A stretch of 64,000 bases of DNA, taken from assembly GCA_963812505.1 (NCBI GenBank), contig CAWEVM010000031.1, positions 62,001 to 126,000 of the forward strand, given 5' to 3'. The number at the start of each line of letters is the position of its first letter. Position 1 is the first letter of the stretch. A program made the translations under genes and the position numbers. This document shows, piece by piece, positions 54,804 through 63,179 of the stretch. The notes below the pieces were generated by a model, which worked only from the letters and a program-made list of their open reading frames with translations, had not been told where the DNA came from and made no database searches. The stretch is from JAMXLO01 sp963812505 (lineage in GTDB: Bacteria > Pseudomonadota > Alphaproteobacteria > Acetobacterales > Acetobacteraceae).

Positions 54804-54902
54804 TTGGGAGCGACCAAGCCGAACGTCAAGCGGAATCGGATGAACGAACGGCTAGCGCAGAAGCGCGGGCCTGCACGAAGTCGCGAACGAATCTCGGACG
54901 CA

Positions 54903-55553
54903 TCATCGGGCGGGCGCGCTGCCAGCCAGGCCAAGACTTTGCAGGTAGATCAGCACACCGGCCTCCAGAAGTTCCTCCGGCGACATCGGCAGCTTCCGCC
55001 GCGACGGATCGGCGCGCACGAACAACGACGCGATGCCATGGGACAGCGCCCAGACGTGCAGCGCCACCATCAGCGAGGGCGGCCGTTGTCCGGCAGGCAG
55101 GCTTGCCGTCAGCCGCTCTGCCGCCTCGCGCACGATGGCGAAGGCCCGATCGCCGGCAGCGAGCAGCCCCGGATGGCTGTCGAACGCGATGCGCGTCTCG
55201 AACATCGCCGCGTAGTGGGCCGGCTCGTCGCGGGCAAACGCGAGATAGGCGCGCCCGAGCGCCTCGAAGGCGCGCAAGGCGCTGGGCCGGCCGCCATTCC
55301 AGGCGGTGGTGAGCGCGGCGGCGAAACGTTCGAAGCCGCGGAGCGCGACTTCCGCCAGCAGCGCCTCGGCGTCGCGGAAGTGGCGATACGGCGCGCCGGG
55401 GCTGACACCGGCCAGGCGCGCGGCTTCCGCGATGGTGAAGCCCGCGGGACCCTTCTCGGCGATTAGCGCGAGCGCCGCCTCGACCAGCGCCTCGCGCAGA
55501 TTGCCGTGATGGTAGCCGCGACGTTCAAAGCCACCCGGGCCGGACCAGCTCAT
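54903..55553 (-). CDS. TetR family transcriptional regulator
   Basis: The 216-residue protein starts at ATG 55553. The N-terminal helix-turn-helix (GNLREALVEAALALIAEKGP, FTIAEAARLAGVSPGAPYRHF) is typical; the C-terminal region (LGRAYLAFARDEPAHYAAMF) matches the TetR_C/WHG-type ligand domain. Repeated ATGTRA-N7-TTACAT sites at its own start and upstream of DUF2852 suggest autoregulation and control of that gene. Control of the RND pump is possible but no matching site was seen there. Confidence 0.87.
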   Translation of the reverse strand: MSWSGPGGFERRGYHHGNLREALVEAALALIAEKGPAGFTIAEAARLAGVSPGAPYRHFRDAEALLAEVALRGFERFAAALTTAWNGGRPSALRAFEALGRAYLAFARDEPAHYAAMFETRIAFDSHPGLLAAGDRAFAIVREAAERLTASLPAGQRPPSLMVALHVWALSHGIASLFVRADPSRRKLPMSPEELLEAGVLIYLQSLGLAGSAPAR

Positions 55554-55570
55554 GTGAGGGAGTTTTACAT
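55552..55570. promoter_or_regulatory. 19-bp palindrome over the tetR start, related to 54784-54802
   Basis: ATGTGA-N7-TTACAT overlaps the start codon of the TetR gene and matches the core of the palindrome before DUF2852 with the same spacing. Binding here would block tetR transcription or early elongation, consistent with autorepression. Confidence 0.45.
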
Positions 55571-55595
55571 TGGGTGCGGCAGTAATCCACACTCC

Positions 55596-57164
55596 TTATC
55601 GGCTTGGCGTCGGCGCGCTCACTTCGGCGAATTGCGACCGCTTCCCCGCCGGGGACGACGGGCGAGACGGGGCGATGGGTTCGGGGCTTACGACCCCATT
55701 CGTTTTTGCCGGAACGTGGGAGGCCCAAAGGTGCTGAGCGGCGTAGGCCCGCCACGGGCGCCAGCCTTCAGCGCGCGCCAGAAGTTCGATCGCCGAGGGA
55801 CGCCGCCCGCCCGCGCCGGCAAGCGCTCGAAGCAGACCGATATCGGCCGCGGGAAACGCGTCCGGCTCTCTGAGCTCCCGCATCGCGATGTACTGCGCTG
55901 TCCACTCTCCGACACCGGCCAGCTTTTTGAGCTGAACGATGGCCTCCTCAAGCGAACGGCGCGGACCGAATATCTTGGGATCGCCGGCAACGGCCGCAGC
56001 GAGCCCGGATAGCGCGTTGGCCCGTGCCTTGGGCATTCCCGCGGCTGACAGGTCTGCGGCCGCAAGCACCTCGGGGCGCGGAAAGACGTGGGTGAGCCCA
56101 GCGAGGGCGGGGATCGTGGAATCGAGCCGCGCGCCATAACTACTGACAAGCCGGCCGGCCAGATTGATGGCGCCGGCGACGGTGATCTGCTGGCCGAGCA
56201 TGGCGCGAACGGCCAGCTCGAACCCATCCCAGGCACCAGGGACGCGCAACCCGGGCCGTTGAGCGACCAGCGGCGCCAGCAGGGGATCCTCCGATAGATG
56301 CGCCCCGATGATCTCCGGGTCCGCCGCGAGGTCGAATACGCGCCGGAGTCGGGCGATGATCGACGGCAGCGCGAACAGCTTCGGGAAGTGCACATTCGCT
56401 TCCAGCGCATTCCCGGGCGCGGGGCGGACGCGCACCACCCCTTGCGCACCGCCAATATCGATGGTGCGCGTGTAGGCTTCGTCGGAAACAATTTCCACGC
56501 CGGGAATGGCCCGTGGGCGGAGAAATGCGATCATCGCCGGCCAGTCGTAAGGCGGACGATACCGCAGCAGGACGGTCACCGCGGCGCCAGGCGACATGCC
56601 GACACCACTGCCGCGGCGCAGAGTGCCTGGTGGCCGTTGGTACATTTGGCGGAATGTCTCGTTGAACCGCCGGACGCTGTTAAAGCCCGAAGCCATGGCG
56701 ATGTCCGACATGCGCAGCGACGTCTCGTGAATGAGCTGCTTGGCGAGCAGGATCCGTCGCGTTTGCGCGACAGCCAGTGGCGAGGCACCAAGGTGCTGAC
56801 GGAACAGCCGGTGCAGTTGGCGCGCACCGACGCCGAGGCGTTCTGCAAGACCCGCGATATCGCCTTCGTCCAGCGCGCCCATCTCGATCAGCGCGAGCGC
56901 TCGTGACACCGTATTCGACGTGCCGTGCCAGGCCGCCAGATCAGGCGCGGTCTCCGGGCGACAGCGCAGGCAAGGCCGATAGCCATTTTCCTGAGCGGCG
57001 GCCGCGGTGCTGTAGAACACAACATTCTCCGGCCGTGGCAACCGCGCGGGGCAGACCGGCCGGCAATAGATGCCGGTCGTCTTGACGGCCACAAACAGCC
57101 GCCCGTCAAACCGGACATCCCGCGTCTTCAGCGCCCGATAGCAGGCGTCATGTTCGAGATCCAT
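55596..57164 (-). CDS. alkA: Ada/AlkA fusion: methyl-sensing regulator and 3-methyladenine DNA glycosylase
   Basis: The 522-residue protein starts at ATG 57164; the longer frame upstream is not convincing. Residues about 1-75 are an Ada zinc domain with C34, C38, C65 and C68 (TTGIYCRPVCPARLPRPE, RPCLRCRPE), in which the first Cys could accept a methyl from phosphotriesters. Residues about 85-190 form an AraC helix-turn-helix. Residues about 200-480 are the AlkA glycosylase with AlkA_N and HhH-GPD (LKKLAGVGEWTAQYIAMREL, catalytic Asp in FPAADIGLL). It repairs alkylated bases and probably activates its own gene. This DNA-3-methyladenine glycosylase 2 architecture is known in many proteobacteria and actinobacteria. 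A C-terminal Pro/Ser tail is disordered. Confidence 0.9.
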   Translation of the reverse strand: MDLEHDACYRALKTRDVRFDGRLFVAVKTTGIYCRPVCPARLPRPENVVFYSTAAAAQENGYRPCLRCRPETAPDLAAWHGTSNTVSRALALIEMGALDEGDIAGLAERLGVGARQLHRLFRQHLGASPLAVAQTRRILLAKQLIHETSLRMSDIAMASGFNSVRRFNETFRQMYQRPPGTLRRGSGVGMSPGAAVTVLLRYRPPYDWPAMIAFLRPRAIPGVEIVSDEAYTRTIDIGGAQGVVRVRPAPGNALEANVHFPKLFALPSIIARLRRVFDLAADPEIIGAHLSEDPLLAPLVAQRPGLRVPGAWDGFELAVRAMLGQQITVAGAINLAGRLVSSYGARLDSTIPALAGLTHVFPRPEVLAAADLSAAGMPKARANALSGLAAAVAGDPKIFGPRRSLEEAIVQLKKLAGVGEWTAQYIAMRELREPDAFPAADIGLLRALAGAGGRRPSAIELLARAEGWRPWRAYAAQHLWASHVPAKTNGVVSPEPIAPSRPSSPAGKRSQFAEVSAPTPSR

Positions 57165-57317
57165 GGATGCGATCCTAACGCCGTGCGGCGCAGCGTCTGG
57201 CGGTTTTCGGACATCACCATCGGCTGGTCCTGCTGTCTGCCGGGGCTTCCAACCGCGGGTTGGGTGGAGAAACAAACAACCGCCGCCAGTGGCAAAGAGC
57301 GTTCTGCGCTCCGCGCC

Positions 57318-57800
57318 TCACTTTTGCGTCTTGCACTCGGCTGTTTGATAGGTCTGGTAGGCGCATAGCAGAGGAGGGCTGTTGCTGTTGCTAGCCGCCG
57401 AAGATCCGGCAACGCCTCGAGACGCCGTGCCAGGCACATCGTTCGTGATCTGATTGGAACCTCTCGATGAGGCCGCCTGAGGAGCGCTTCTCGTGGCCGC
57501 CGAGCGGCCCTGCGGCGGCGGCGTGTCATTCCAGCTCTTAACTGCTCCGACGGCACAGACTATCGTCAAGACCAGGAAAACAATTGCCGCCACCTTCTCC
57601 CAGGAAAAGCGAACCAGCCGGTTTTCCTCTTCGGCACACCACCTCTGGCAGAACTCTCTGGTCGGCAAGGGGTCTTCGAAGACGACGTCGTAGACGGCGT
57701 CGCCCGGCTGGCCAGGCCGGCGTCGCAGTTCAGCCGATACCCAGTCCTTCCCCTTGGCCATCAGGGCGGTGCGCCAGACGGCTTCAGATCCGTCAGCCAT
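57318..57800 (-). CDS. single-pass membrane protein, unknown function
   Basis: The 160-residue product starts at ATG 57800 after GAGGAGATC; an upstream in-frame start at 57824 is less likely. The N-terminal half is soluble (WVSAELRRRPGQPGDAVYDV, PLPTREFCQRWCAEEENRLV). One membrane helix follows (KVAAIVFLVLTIVCAVGAV, about 72-90) and then a Ser/Ala/Asn-rich tail with a Cys near the end (LLCAYQTYQTAECKTQK). I do not recognise it; the coding pattern is plausible but unproven. Confidence 0.5.
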   Translation of the reverse strand: MADGSEAVWRTALMAKGKDWVSAELRRRPGQPGDAVYDVVFEDPLPTREFCQRWCAEEENRLVRFSWEKVAAIVFLVLTIVCAVGAVKSWNDTPPPQGRSAATRSAPQAASSRGSNQITNDVPGTASRGVAGSSAASNSNSPPLLCAYQTYQTAECKTQK

Positions 57801-57936
57801 TCCGATCTCCTCAGGAGGAGCCACCCCCTGTCACGATACGAACTGCCAACCACAGTGCAACTCGGATCGGAGCATTTGCAAGCGCTCTTGCGCGACACCG
57901 CCGCGGCGTTTGCCGTGCGGAACCCGGACAGTCGGC

Positions 57937-58164
57937 TTAGTCGCATCGTGGCACATCTGGGTCGTACCAGCACATTTCCCGTTTGTCCGCTGAGCGCCCC
58001 ATCCCATCGAGCGCCCGATGGCTGGCCAGGGCGCCATACGATCCCACGAGCCTAGACTGCTCTGACGGAACGTTCTGATTCGTCGGGGAAATCGCTCCAA
58101 CCAGGGCAATCGCAATCGCCGCGATGATGATGGACGCTCTGATCGCGCTTGCAGATCGGCACAT
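57937..58164 (-). CDS. small secreted or anchored protein, unknown function
   Basis: The 75-residue product starts at ATG 58164 after GGGAGACG. It has an N-terminal hydrophobic signal or anchor (SIIIAAIAIALVGAISPTNQ) and a short mature part ending KREMCWYDPDVPRCD with two Cys. It lies 137 bp upstream of another small membrane protein on the same strand. I see no family. Confidence 0.4.
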   Translation of the reverse strand: MCRSASAIRASIIIAAIAIALVGAISPTNQNVPSEQSRLVGSYGALASHRALDGMGRSADKREMCWYDPDVPRCD

Positions 58165-58265
58165 GGCCCGTCTCCCCGGTTCTCGGATGCCGACTCTGGG
58201 TTGCCGACGGATACAAGATGGCAGCGGGTGGGAGGGCCCGCTCTGAAGCGCTTCATAGAGCAGAG

Positions 58266-58655
58266 TCAATCAGCCAATGCCCGGGCCATTACCTCCGCAC
58301 CGTGCTCCATCATCGTGCTGAGACTGTCCGCCAGCGTATCGGGCAGAATATCAGCGATCCAGACAATGCGACTGCCCTGTCCGTGAGGGAACACCTGCGC
58401 GGACGCATGGTGATAGGCGAAGCGGCCCTCGACGATGGTGTAGGCGATGCGCCGCGTCGCTTCGTCGCGACCAAGGAACCTCTCGCGTGCCACGAGTCCG
58501 TTGAAGAAGGTGAGAATCCGGTCATCACCGTCGGGCGTAGCTCCGGTGAGAAAGCCTGGTGCAACCCGCTCGTGCACGGCGTGGAAATCGCGGAGCGCAT
58601 CCCAGACCTTCTCGGGTTTGGCCGCGACGAGGAATTCCTTGATGATTGTTGCCAT
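58266..58655 (-). CDS. SRPBCC family protein (polyketide cyclase/START-like)
   Basis: The 129-residue protein starts at ATG 58655. The START-like fold is visible: IIKEFLVAAKPEKVWDALRD, FFNGLVARERFLGRDEATRR, and the C-terminal helix DTLADSLSTMMEHGAEVMA. Such proteins bind hydrophobic small molecules. Neighbours give no clear role. Confidence 0.75.
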   Translation of the reverse strand: MATIIKEFLVAAKPEKVWDALRDFHAVHERVAPGFLTGATPDGDDRILTFFNGLVARERFLGRDEATRRIAYTIVEGRFAYHHASAQVFPHGQGSRIVWIADILPDTLADSLSTMMEHGAEVMARALAD

Positions 58656-58766
58656 GTATGCGCTCGCTCTCATTTCGTGAAAGGGAGCGGCTACATGGCT
58701 CGCCGTGCGGGCCGTGTCTGGCCGGATTCAGACGCGATCATCTCGCAGCGGTCCGCTGAAGACGTA

Positions 58767-59642
58767 TCAGCCCTTCAGCACCTCGACCATCGTGCTGCCG
58801 AGCGCAGCCGGGCTTTCGGCGACGTGGATGCCGGCCTCGCGCATTGCCGCCATCTTCGCCGCCGCCGTGTCGCGTCCGCCGGAGATCACCGCACCGGCAT
58901 GACCCATGCGTCGACCGGGCGGTGCTGTTGCGCCCGCGATGAAGCCCACCGTCGGCTTCTTCACCGGATGGCGTGCAAGAAAGTCCGCCGCATCGATCTC
59001 GCTCTGGCCGCCGATCTCGCCTATCAGCACGATCTGCTTGGTCTCATCGTCGGCGAGGAACATCTCCAACACCTCGATAAAGTCGGTGCCCTTGACCGGA
59101 TCGCCGCCGATCCCGACACAGCTGCTCTGACCCAAGCCTACCGCCGTCGTCTGCGCCACCGCCTCGTAGGTCAGAGTGCCGGAGCGGGAGACGATGCCGA
59201 CGCTGCCGCGGCGATGGATGTGACCAGGCATGATGCCGATCTTGCACGCATCCGGCGTGATGACCCCAGGACAGTTGGGCCCGATCAGTCGCGACTGCGA
59301 TCCGCTCAGCGAACGCTTGACCCGCACCATGTCGAGCACCGGAATGCCCTCGGTGATGCACACGATCAGCGGGATCTCGGCGTCGATCGCCTCCAGGATC
59401 GCATCGGCGGCGAACGGCGGCGGCACGTAGATCGCGGTCGCGGTAGCACCGGTCTTCTCGCGCGCCTCCCACACCGTGTCGAACACCGGCAGGTCGAGAT
59501 GCCTTGTGCCGCCCTTCCCCGGTGTGACGCCGCCAACGACCTTGGTGCCGTAGGCGATCGCCTGCTCGGAATGAAACGTGCCCTGCGCGCCGGTGAAACC
59601 TTGCGTCATGACGCGTGTATTTGCGTCCACCAGGATCGCCAT
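58767..59642 (-). CDS. sucD: succinate-CoA ligase subunit alpha
   Basis: The 291-residue subunit starts at ATG 59642. CoA-binding and phospho-His motifs are present: MTQGFTGAQGTFHSEQAIAY, GPNCPGVITPDACKIGIMPG, SRSGTLTYEAVAQT, GIGGDPVKGTDFIEVLEMF and the phosphohistidine in RRMGHAGAVISGG. With SucC it makes ATP or GTP while converting succinyl-CoA to succinate. One base separates it from sucC. Confidence 0.95.
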   Translation of the reverse strand: MAILVDANTRVMTQGFTGAQGTFHSEQAIAYGTKVVGGVTPGKGGTRHLDLPVFDTVWEAREKTGATATAIYVPPPFAADAILEAIDAEIPLIVCITEGIPVLDMVRVKRSLSGSQSRLIGPNCPGVITPDACKIGIMPGHIHRRGSVGIVSRSGTLTYEAVAQTTAVGLGQSSCVGIGGDPVKGTDFIEVLEMFLADDETKQIVLIGEIGGQSEIDAADFLARHPVKKPTVGFIAGATAPPGRRMGHAGAVISGGRDTAAAKMAAMREAGIHVAESPAALGSTMVEVLKG

Positions 59643-59643
59643 G

Positions 59644-60840
59644 TCAGGCGGCCTCCTGCACGGCACGCACGATCTTCTCCGCCGCATCGGCGAGGTTGTC
59701 AGCGGCGATGATCGGCAGGTTGGACTTCGCCAGGATCTCCTTGCCGAGCAGCACGTTGGTGCCTTCCAGCCGCACCACCAACGGTACCGACAAACTGACC
59801 TCGCGCGCCGCCGCAACCACACCCTCGGCGATCACGTCGCAGCGCATGATGCCGCCGAAGATGTTGACCAGGATGCCTTCGACATTCGGATCCGACAGGA
59901 TGATCTTGAATGCCGCCGTCACTCGTTCCTTGGTGGCGCCGCCACCCACATCGAGGAAGTTCGCCGGCGCCGCGCCATACAGCTTGATAATGTCCATCGT
60001 CGCCATGGCAAGTCCGGCGCCGTTCACAAGGCAGCCGATGTTCCCGTCGAGCGCCACGTAATTCAGGTTGTACTTCGCGGCCTCGAGTTCCTTGGGATCT
60101 TCTTCGCCTTCGTCATGCAGCTTCTCAAGCTCCGGATGGCGAAACAGCGCGTTGTCGTCGAAGCTGATCTTGGCATCCAGCGCGATGATCCCGCCTTCGC
60201 GGGTGACGACGAGGGGGTTGATCTCGACGATCGAACAGTCGAGCTCGGAGAAGGTACGATACAACGCCGGCAGAAAGCGGCCGAGTGCGGCGATCTGGTC
60301 GCCGGTGAGATCAAGTCCGTACGCCAGACGGCGCGCGAGATAGCCGGACATGCCGGCCGCGGGATCAACCGCGACGCGCATGATCTTGTCGGGTTGTCGC
60401 ACAGCAACGTCCTCGATCTCCATGCCGCCTTCGGTGGAAGCAATCACCGTGACGCGGCCGCTGACGCGATCTACCAGCAGCGAGAGATAGAGTTCGCGCG
60501 CGATGTCGCAGCCCGCCTCGACATAGACGCGATGCACCGGTCGCCCGGCCGGCCCGGTCTGCTTGGTCACCAGCGTATGACTGAGCATCGCATCAGCCGC
60601 CGCGCGCACGTCCTCGATCGAGCGTGCGAGACGCACGCCGCCCTTGCCGTCCGGATCGTCAGCAAAGTGCCCGGCACCGCGTCCGCCGGCGTGGATCTGT
60701 GCCTTCACCACATATACCGGACCCGGCAGATTGCCGGCCGCCGCGACTGCCTCATCCGGCGTCCACGCGACCATCCCGTCCGGCACCGGCACGCCATGGC
60801 GCCGGAGAAGTTCTTTGGCCTGATACTCGTGGATATTCAT
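59644..60840 (-). CDS. sucC: succinate-CoA ligase subunit beta
   Basis: The 398-residue ATP-grasp subunit starts at ATG 60840 (MNIHEYQAKELLRRHGVPVP). Typical stretches are VVKAQIHAGGRGAGHF, VEINPLVVTREGGIIALDAK, GLAMATMDIIKLYGAAPANF, and NIFGGIMRCDVIAEGVV. It lies between mdh and sucD in the expected order. Confidence 0.95.
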   Translation of the reverse strand: MNIHEYQAKELLRRHGVPVPDGMVAWTPDEAVAAAGNLPGPVYVVKAQIHAGGRGAGHFADDPDGKGGVRLARSIEDVRAAADAMLSHTLVTKQTGPAGRPVHRVYVEAGCDIARELYLSLLVDRVSGRVTVIASTEGGMEIEDVAVRQPDKIMRVAVDPAAGMSGYLARRLAYGLDLTGDQIAALGRFLPALYRTFSELDCSIVEINPLVVTREGGIIALDAKISFDDNALFRHPELEKLHDEGEEDPKELEAAKYNLNYVALDGNIGCLVNGAGLAMATMDIIKLYGAAPANFLDVGGGATKERVTAAFKIILSDPNVEGILVNIFGGIMRCDVIAEGVVAAAREVSLSVPLVVRLEGTNVLLGKEILAKSNLPIIAADNLADAAEKIVRAVQEAA

Positions 60841-60849
60841 GGAAGGTGC

Positions 60850-60890
60850 GGCCCCCTCCCCACAACCCCCTCCCACGAGGGGCGGGCGAG
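60850..60890. repeat. GC-rich palindromic intergenic repeat, copy 3
   Basis: The sequence in the 88-bp mdh-sucC gap has C-rich blocks (GCCCCCTCCCC, ACAACCCCCTCCC) and a short G-rich return arm (GAGGGGCGGG). It aligns with the reverse complement of 43934-43977 and shares its core with 30425-30457. In an operon gap it could modulate read-through or mRNA processing. Confidence 0.65.
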
Positions 60891-60928
60891 CAAGTTATGT
60901 TGGGGCGAGGGCGTCACCACGCCGCGCA

Positions 60929-61882
60929 TCAACCGATCAGCTTCTTGGCCGCCTCGACCAGCTCTCTGACCGCAGCGCACGACTTGTCGAACGCCGCCTT
61001 TTCCTCAGCATTCATCGCGATCTCGACGATCCGCTCGATCCCACCAGCGCCGATCACCACCGGCACCCCGACATACAGATCCTTCACCCCGTATTCGCCA
61101 TTCAGCAGCGCCGCGCACGGCAGCACGCGCTTCTTGTCCTTCAGGTAGCTCTCCGCCATCGCTACCGCGGACGCGGCGGGCGCATAGAACGCGCTGCCGC
61201 GCTCCAGCAGCTTGACAATCTCACCACCGCCGTCGCGCGTACGCGCCACGACCGCGTCAATCTTCGCCTGCGTCGTCCAGCCCATCTTCACCAGGTCCGG
61301 CACCGGTATGCCCGCGACCGTGGAGTAGCGCGTCAGCGGCACCATCGTGTCGCCATGGCCGCCGAGGACGAATGCTGTGACATCCTCCACCGACACGCCG
61401 AACTCATGCGCCAGGAACAGGCGGAAGCGCGAGCTGTCCAGCACACCCGCCATGCCGACGACGCGGTTCGCCGGCAGGCCGGACTTGTCCTTCATCACCC
61501 AGACCATGGCGTCGAGCGGGTTGGTAATGCAGATCACGAACGCGTCTGGACAATGCGTCTTGATGCCGTCAGCCACCTCGGCGATCACGCCCGCGTTCTT
61601 GCCGATAAGATCGTCGCGCGACATGCCTGGGGTGCGCGGGAAGCCGGCGGTGACGATGACCACGTCGGCGCCCTCGATCGCCTTGTAGTTGGAGCCGCCC
61701 GTGATCAGCGCGTCGAACCCGTCGACCGGGCCGGACTGCATGATGTCGAGCGCCTTGCCGGCCGCGACGCCGCCGAACACGTCGAACATCACGACGTCGC
61801 CGAGCTCCTTGAGGCCGATCAGGTGGGCGAGGGTGCCGCCGATATTGCCGGCACCGATGAGGGCAATCTTGTTGCGGGCCAT
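60929..61882 (-). CDS. mdh: malate dehydrogenase
   Basis: The 317-residue NAD enzyme is of the LDH-like type common in alphaproteobacteria: IALIGAGNIGGTLAHLIGL, VTAGFPRTPGMSRDDLIGKN with the substrate Arg, VICITNPLDAMVWVMK, and the catalytic His in VLGGHGDTMVPLTRYS. It interconverts malate and oxaloacetate and is the first gene of the mdh-sucC-sucD run. Confidence 0.95.
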   Translation of the reverse strand: MARNKIALIGAGNIGGTLAHLIGLKELGDVVMFDVFGGVAAGKALDIMQSGPVDGFDALITGGSNYKAIEGADVVIVTAGFPRTPGMSRDDLIGKNAGVIAEVADGIKTHCPDAFVICITNPLDAMVWVMKDKSGLPANRVVGMAGVLDSSRFRLFLAHEFGVSVEDVTAFVLGGHGDTMVPLTRYSTVAGIPVPDLVKMGWTTQAKIDAVVARTRDGGGEIVKLLERGSAFYAPAASAVAMAESYLKDKKRVLPCAALLNGEYGVKDLYVGVPVVIGAGGIERIVEIAMNAEEKAAFDKSCAAVRELVEAAKKLIG

Positions 61883-62078
61883 GGACGTGTCCTTACAGCG
61901 AGCTGGTGACCAGCCGAGTTAACGCATTGCCGCACGCCGGGTGCCCGGCGGCCCGGGAGGCGGGACGGTGCTAGCCGATTGGACGGCGGTGGGCAAGGTG
62001 ATGCGGTGCAGCAAGGGTGGGACAGCTTCGTCGCCGGAGCACCCTCGCCGCCTCCGCGCGACCCGAATCAGGAGTGGC

Positions 62079-63179
62079 TCAGAAGCTCCCGTACTTGACC
62101 CGGATAGCGGTGTCGTTCAGCTTTCTTGGCATCGAAATGAACTCGGTTCGCGCTGGATTGACGAGTACATCGAACATCCGGATACGCCGCGCGCCCTGCA
62201 GTTCCTGTGGCAGCCCGCTGGACAAGGAAGAGATGTCCACGCTGTCGCCTTCGACGGCGAGGCAGAGATCGAATTCGGTCTGGCCGTAGTCGGCAAAATT
62301 ATAGGCGGTCGGCGGTTGACCAGGCTGCGGGTTGGGCACCCTCGGACGCTCGACGATCCATTCGGCGGTGGCCCCCGCAATACTTGGCTGCACGTTGGTC
62401 CCATCGCTCAGTACCACAGTCGGCGTGGTGGCCTGAACCGCAATCGCGGTGGGCGGGTTGGGTGTTAGGTTCACCATGACGCAGTTGACGGTCGAGGGGT
62501 CAACCGCCGTCAGCACGCTGAGTATCCTGTCGCCTGGCGCGACGGAAAACCCGAGTGGCACCGGGGCTGGATCTACGCTGTCTCTCGCCCACCACTGCGT
62601 CCATGCCTGCGCCGTCGTGGTGTTGTCGGGTTGCAGCACTGACACGGTGCCCATTTGGGGCAGTGATGAATCCAGATAGAGGCGCTGCCCGTCGAGCCCG
62701 ATCCAGTTGGCGCAGACGTACGGTATCCCTGTCGGCCCTTGAAGCCGCTGAGGCGGCACCTGCAGATTCCCTGGAATCGTCCAGGTTCCCCAAATTTGCA
62801 GGAAATGCTTGTCCTGATTGGCGGTGATATAGGCGCCGGACCAGTTGGAGCTGATTTCGAAGTTGTTTCCGTCGAAAGAAATATTGGCCACGTTCTTTTC
62901 AAACAGCCGATACTCGGCCTGTTCCACCAGATCCCGCTCCACCTCGAATGGCTGTAGTCGCAGCGGCTTGCCGAACCCGATGTCCCAGGCCCGGCGCAGC
63001 AGCGGCTGACATTCGGGGTCAGGCTTGGGCGGCAGCCCGAACTGCATGAGTTGGTCCGCAGTCGCCGTTGATGGATCGAAAATTCCCTCAGGTACGGCAA
63101 AGCCAGCAAAGCGCCTCTCGATATCGGCGAGAACCGTATCCGAGACCTCTCCTCTGCCGTAACACTTGCCGCAACTCAT
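62079..63179 (-). CDS. G1 family (eqolisin-type) glutamic endopeptidase-like protein
   Basis: The 366-residue protein starts at ATG 63179, overlapping the upstream stop by 4 bp. Residues about 108-280 show the eqolisin pattern: ISSNWSGAYITANQDK, IWGTWTIPG, CANWIGLDG, the catalytic Gln Q175 in LPQMGTVSVL, and the catalytic Glu E273 in TAEWIVERP. The family is best known from acid-secreting fungi; bacterial members occur. There is no signal peptide; the N-terminus has Cys pairs (MSCGKCYGRG) and a DQLMQFGLPPKPDP segment seen in bacterial homologues. The C-terminal extension (about 300-366) is unassigned. Peptidase activity is inferred from the retained dyad. Confidence 0.8.
   Translation of the reverse strand: MSCGKCYGRGEVSDTVLADIERRFAGFAVPEGIFDPSTATADQLMQFGLPPKPDPECQPLLRRAWDIGFGKPLRLQPFEVERDLVEQAEYRLFEKNVANISFDGNNFEISSNWSGAYITANQDKHFLQIWGTWTIPGNLQVPPQRLQGPTGIPYVCANWIGLDGQRLYLDSSLPQMGTVSVLQPDNTTTAQAWTQWWARDSVDPAPVPLGFSVAPGDRILSVLTAVDPSTVNCVMVNLTPNPPTAIAVQATTPTVVLSDGTNVQPSIAGATAEWIVERPRVPNPQPGQPPTAYNFADYGQTEFDLCLAVEGDSVDISSLSSGLPQELQGARRIRMFDVLVNPARTEFISMPRKLNDTAIRVKYGSF

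Noticed and set aside
61935..61950. CGCCGGG-TG-CCCGGCG palindrome between mdh and the G1 peptidase gene
   Set aside because: A two-base loop and no T tract make it a poor terminator, and such short GC palindromes arise by chance in this base composition.
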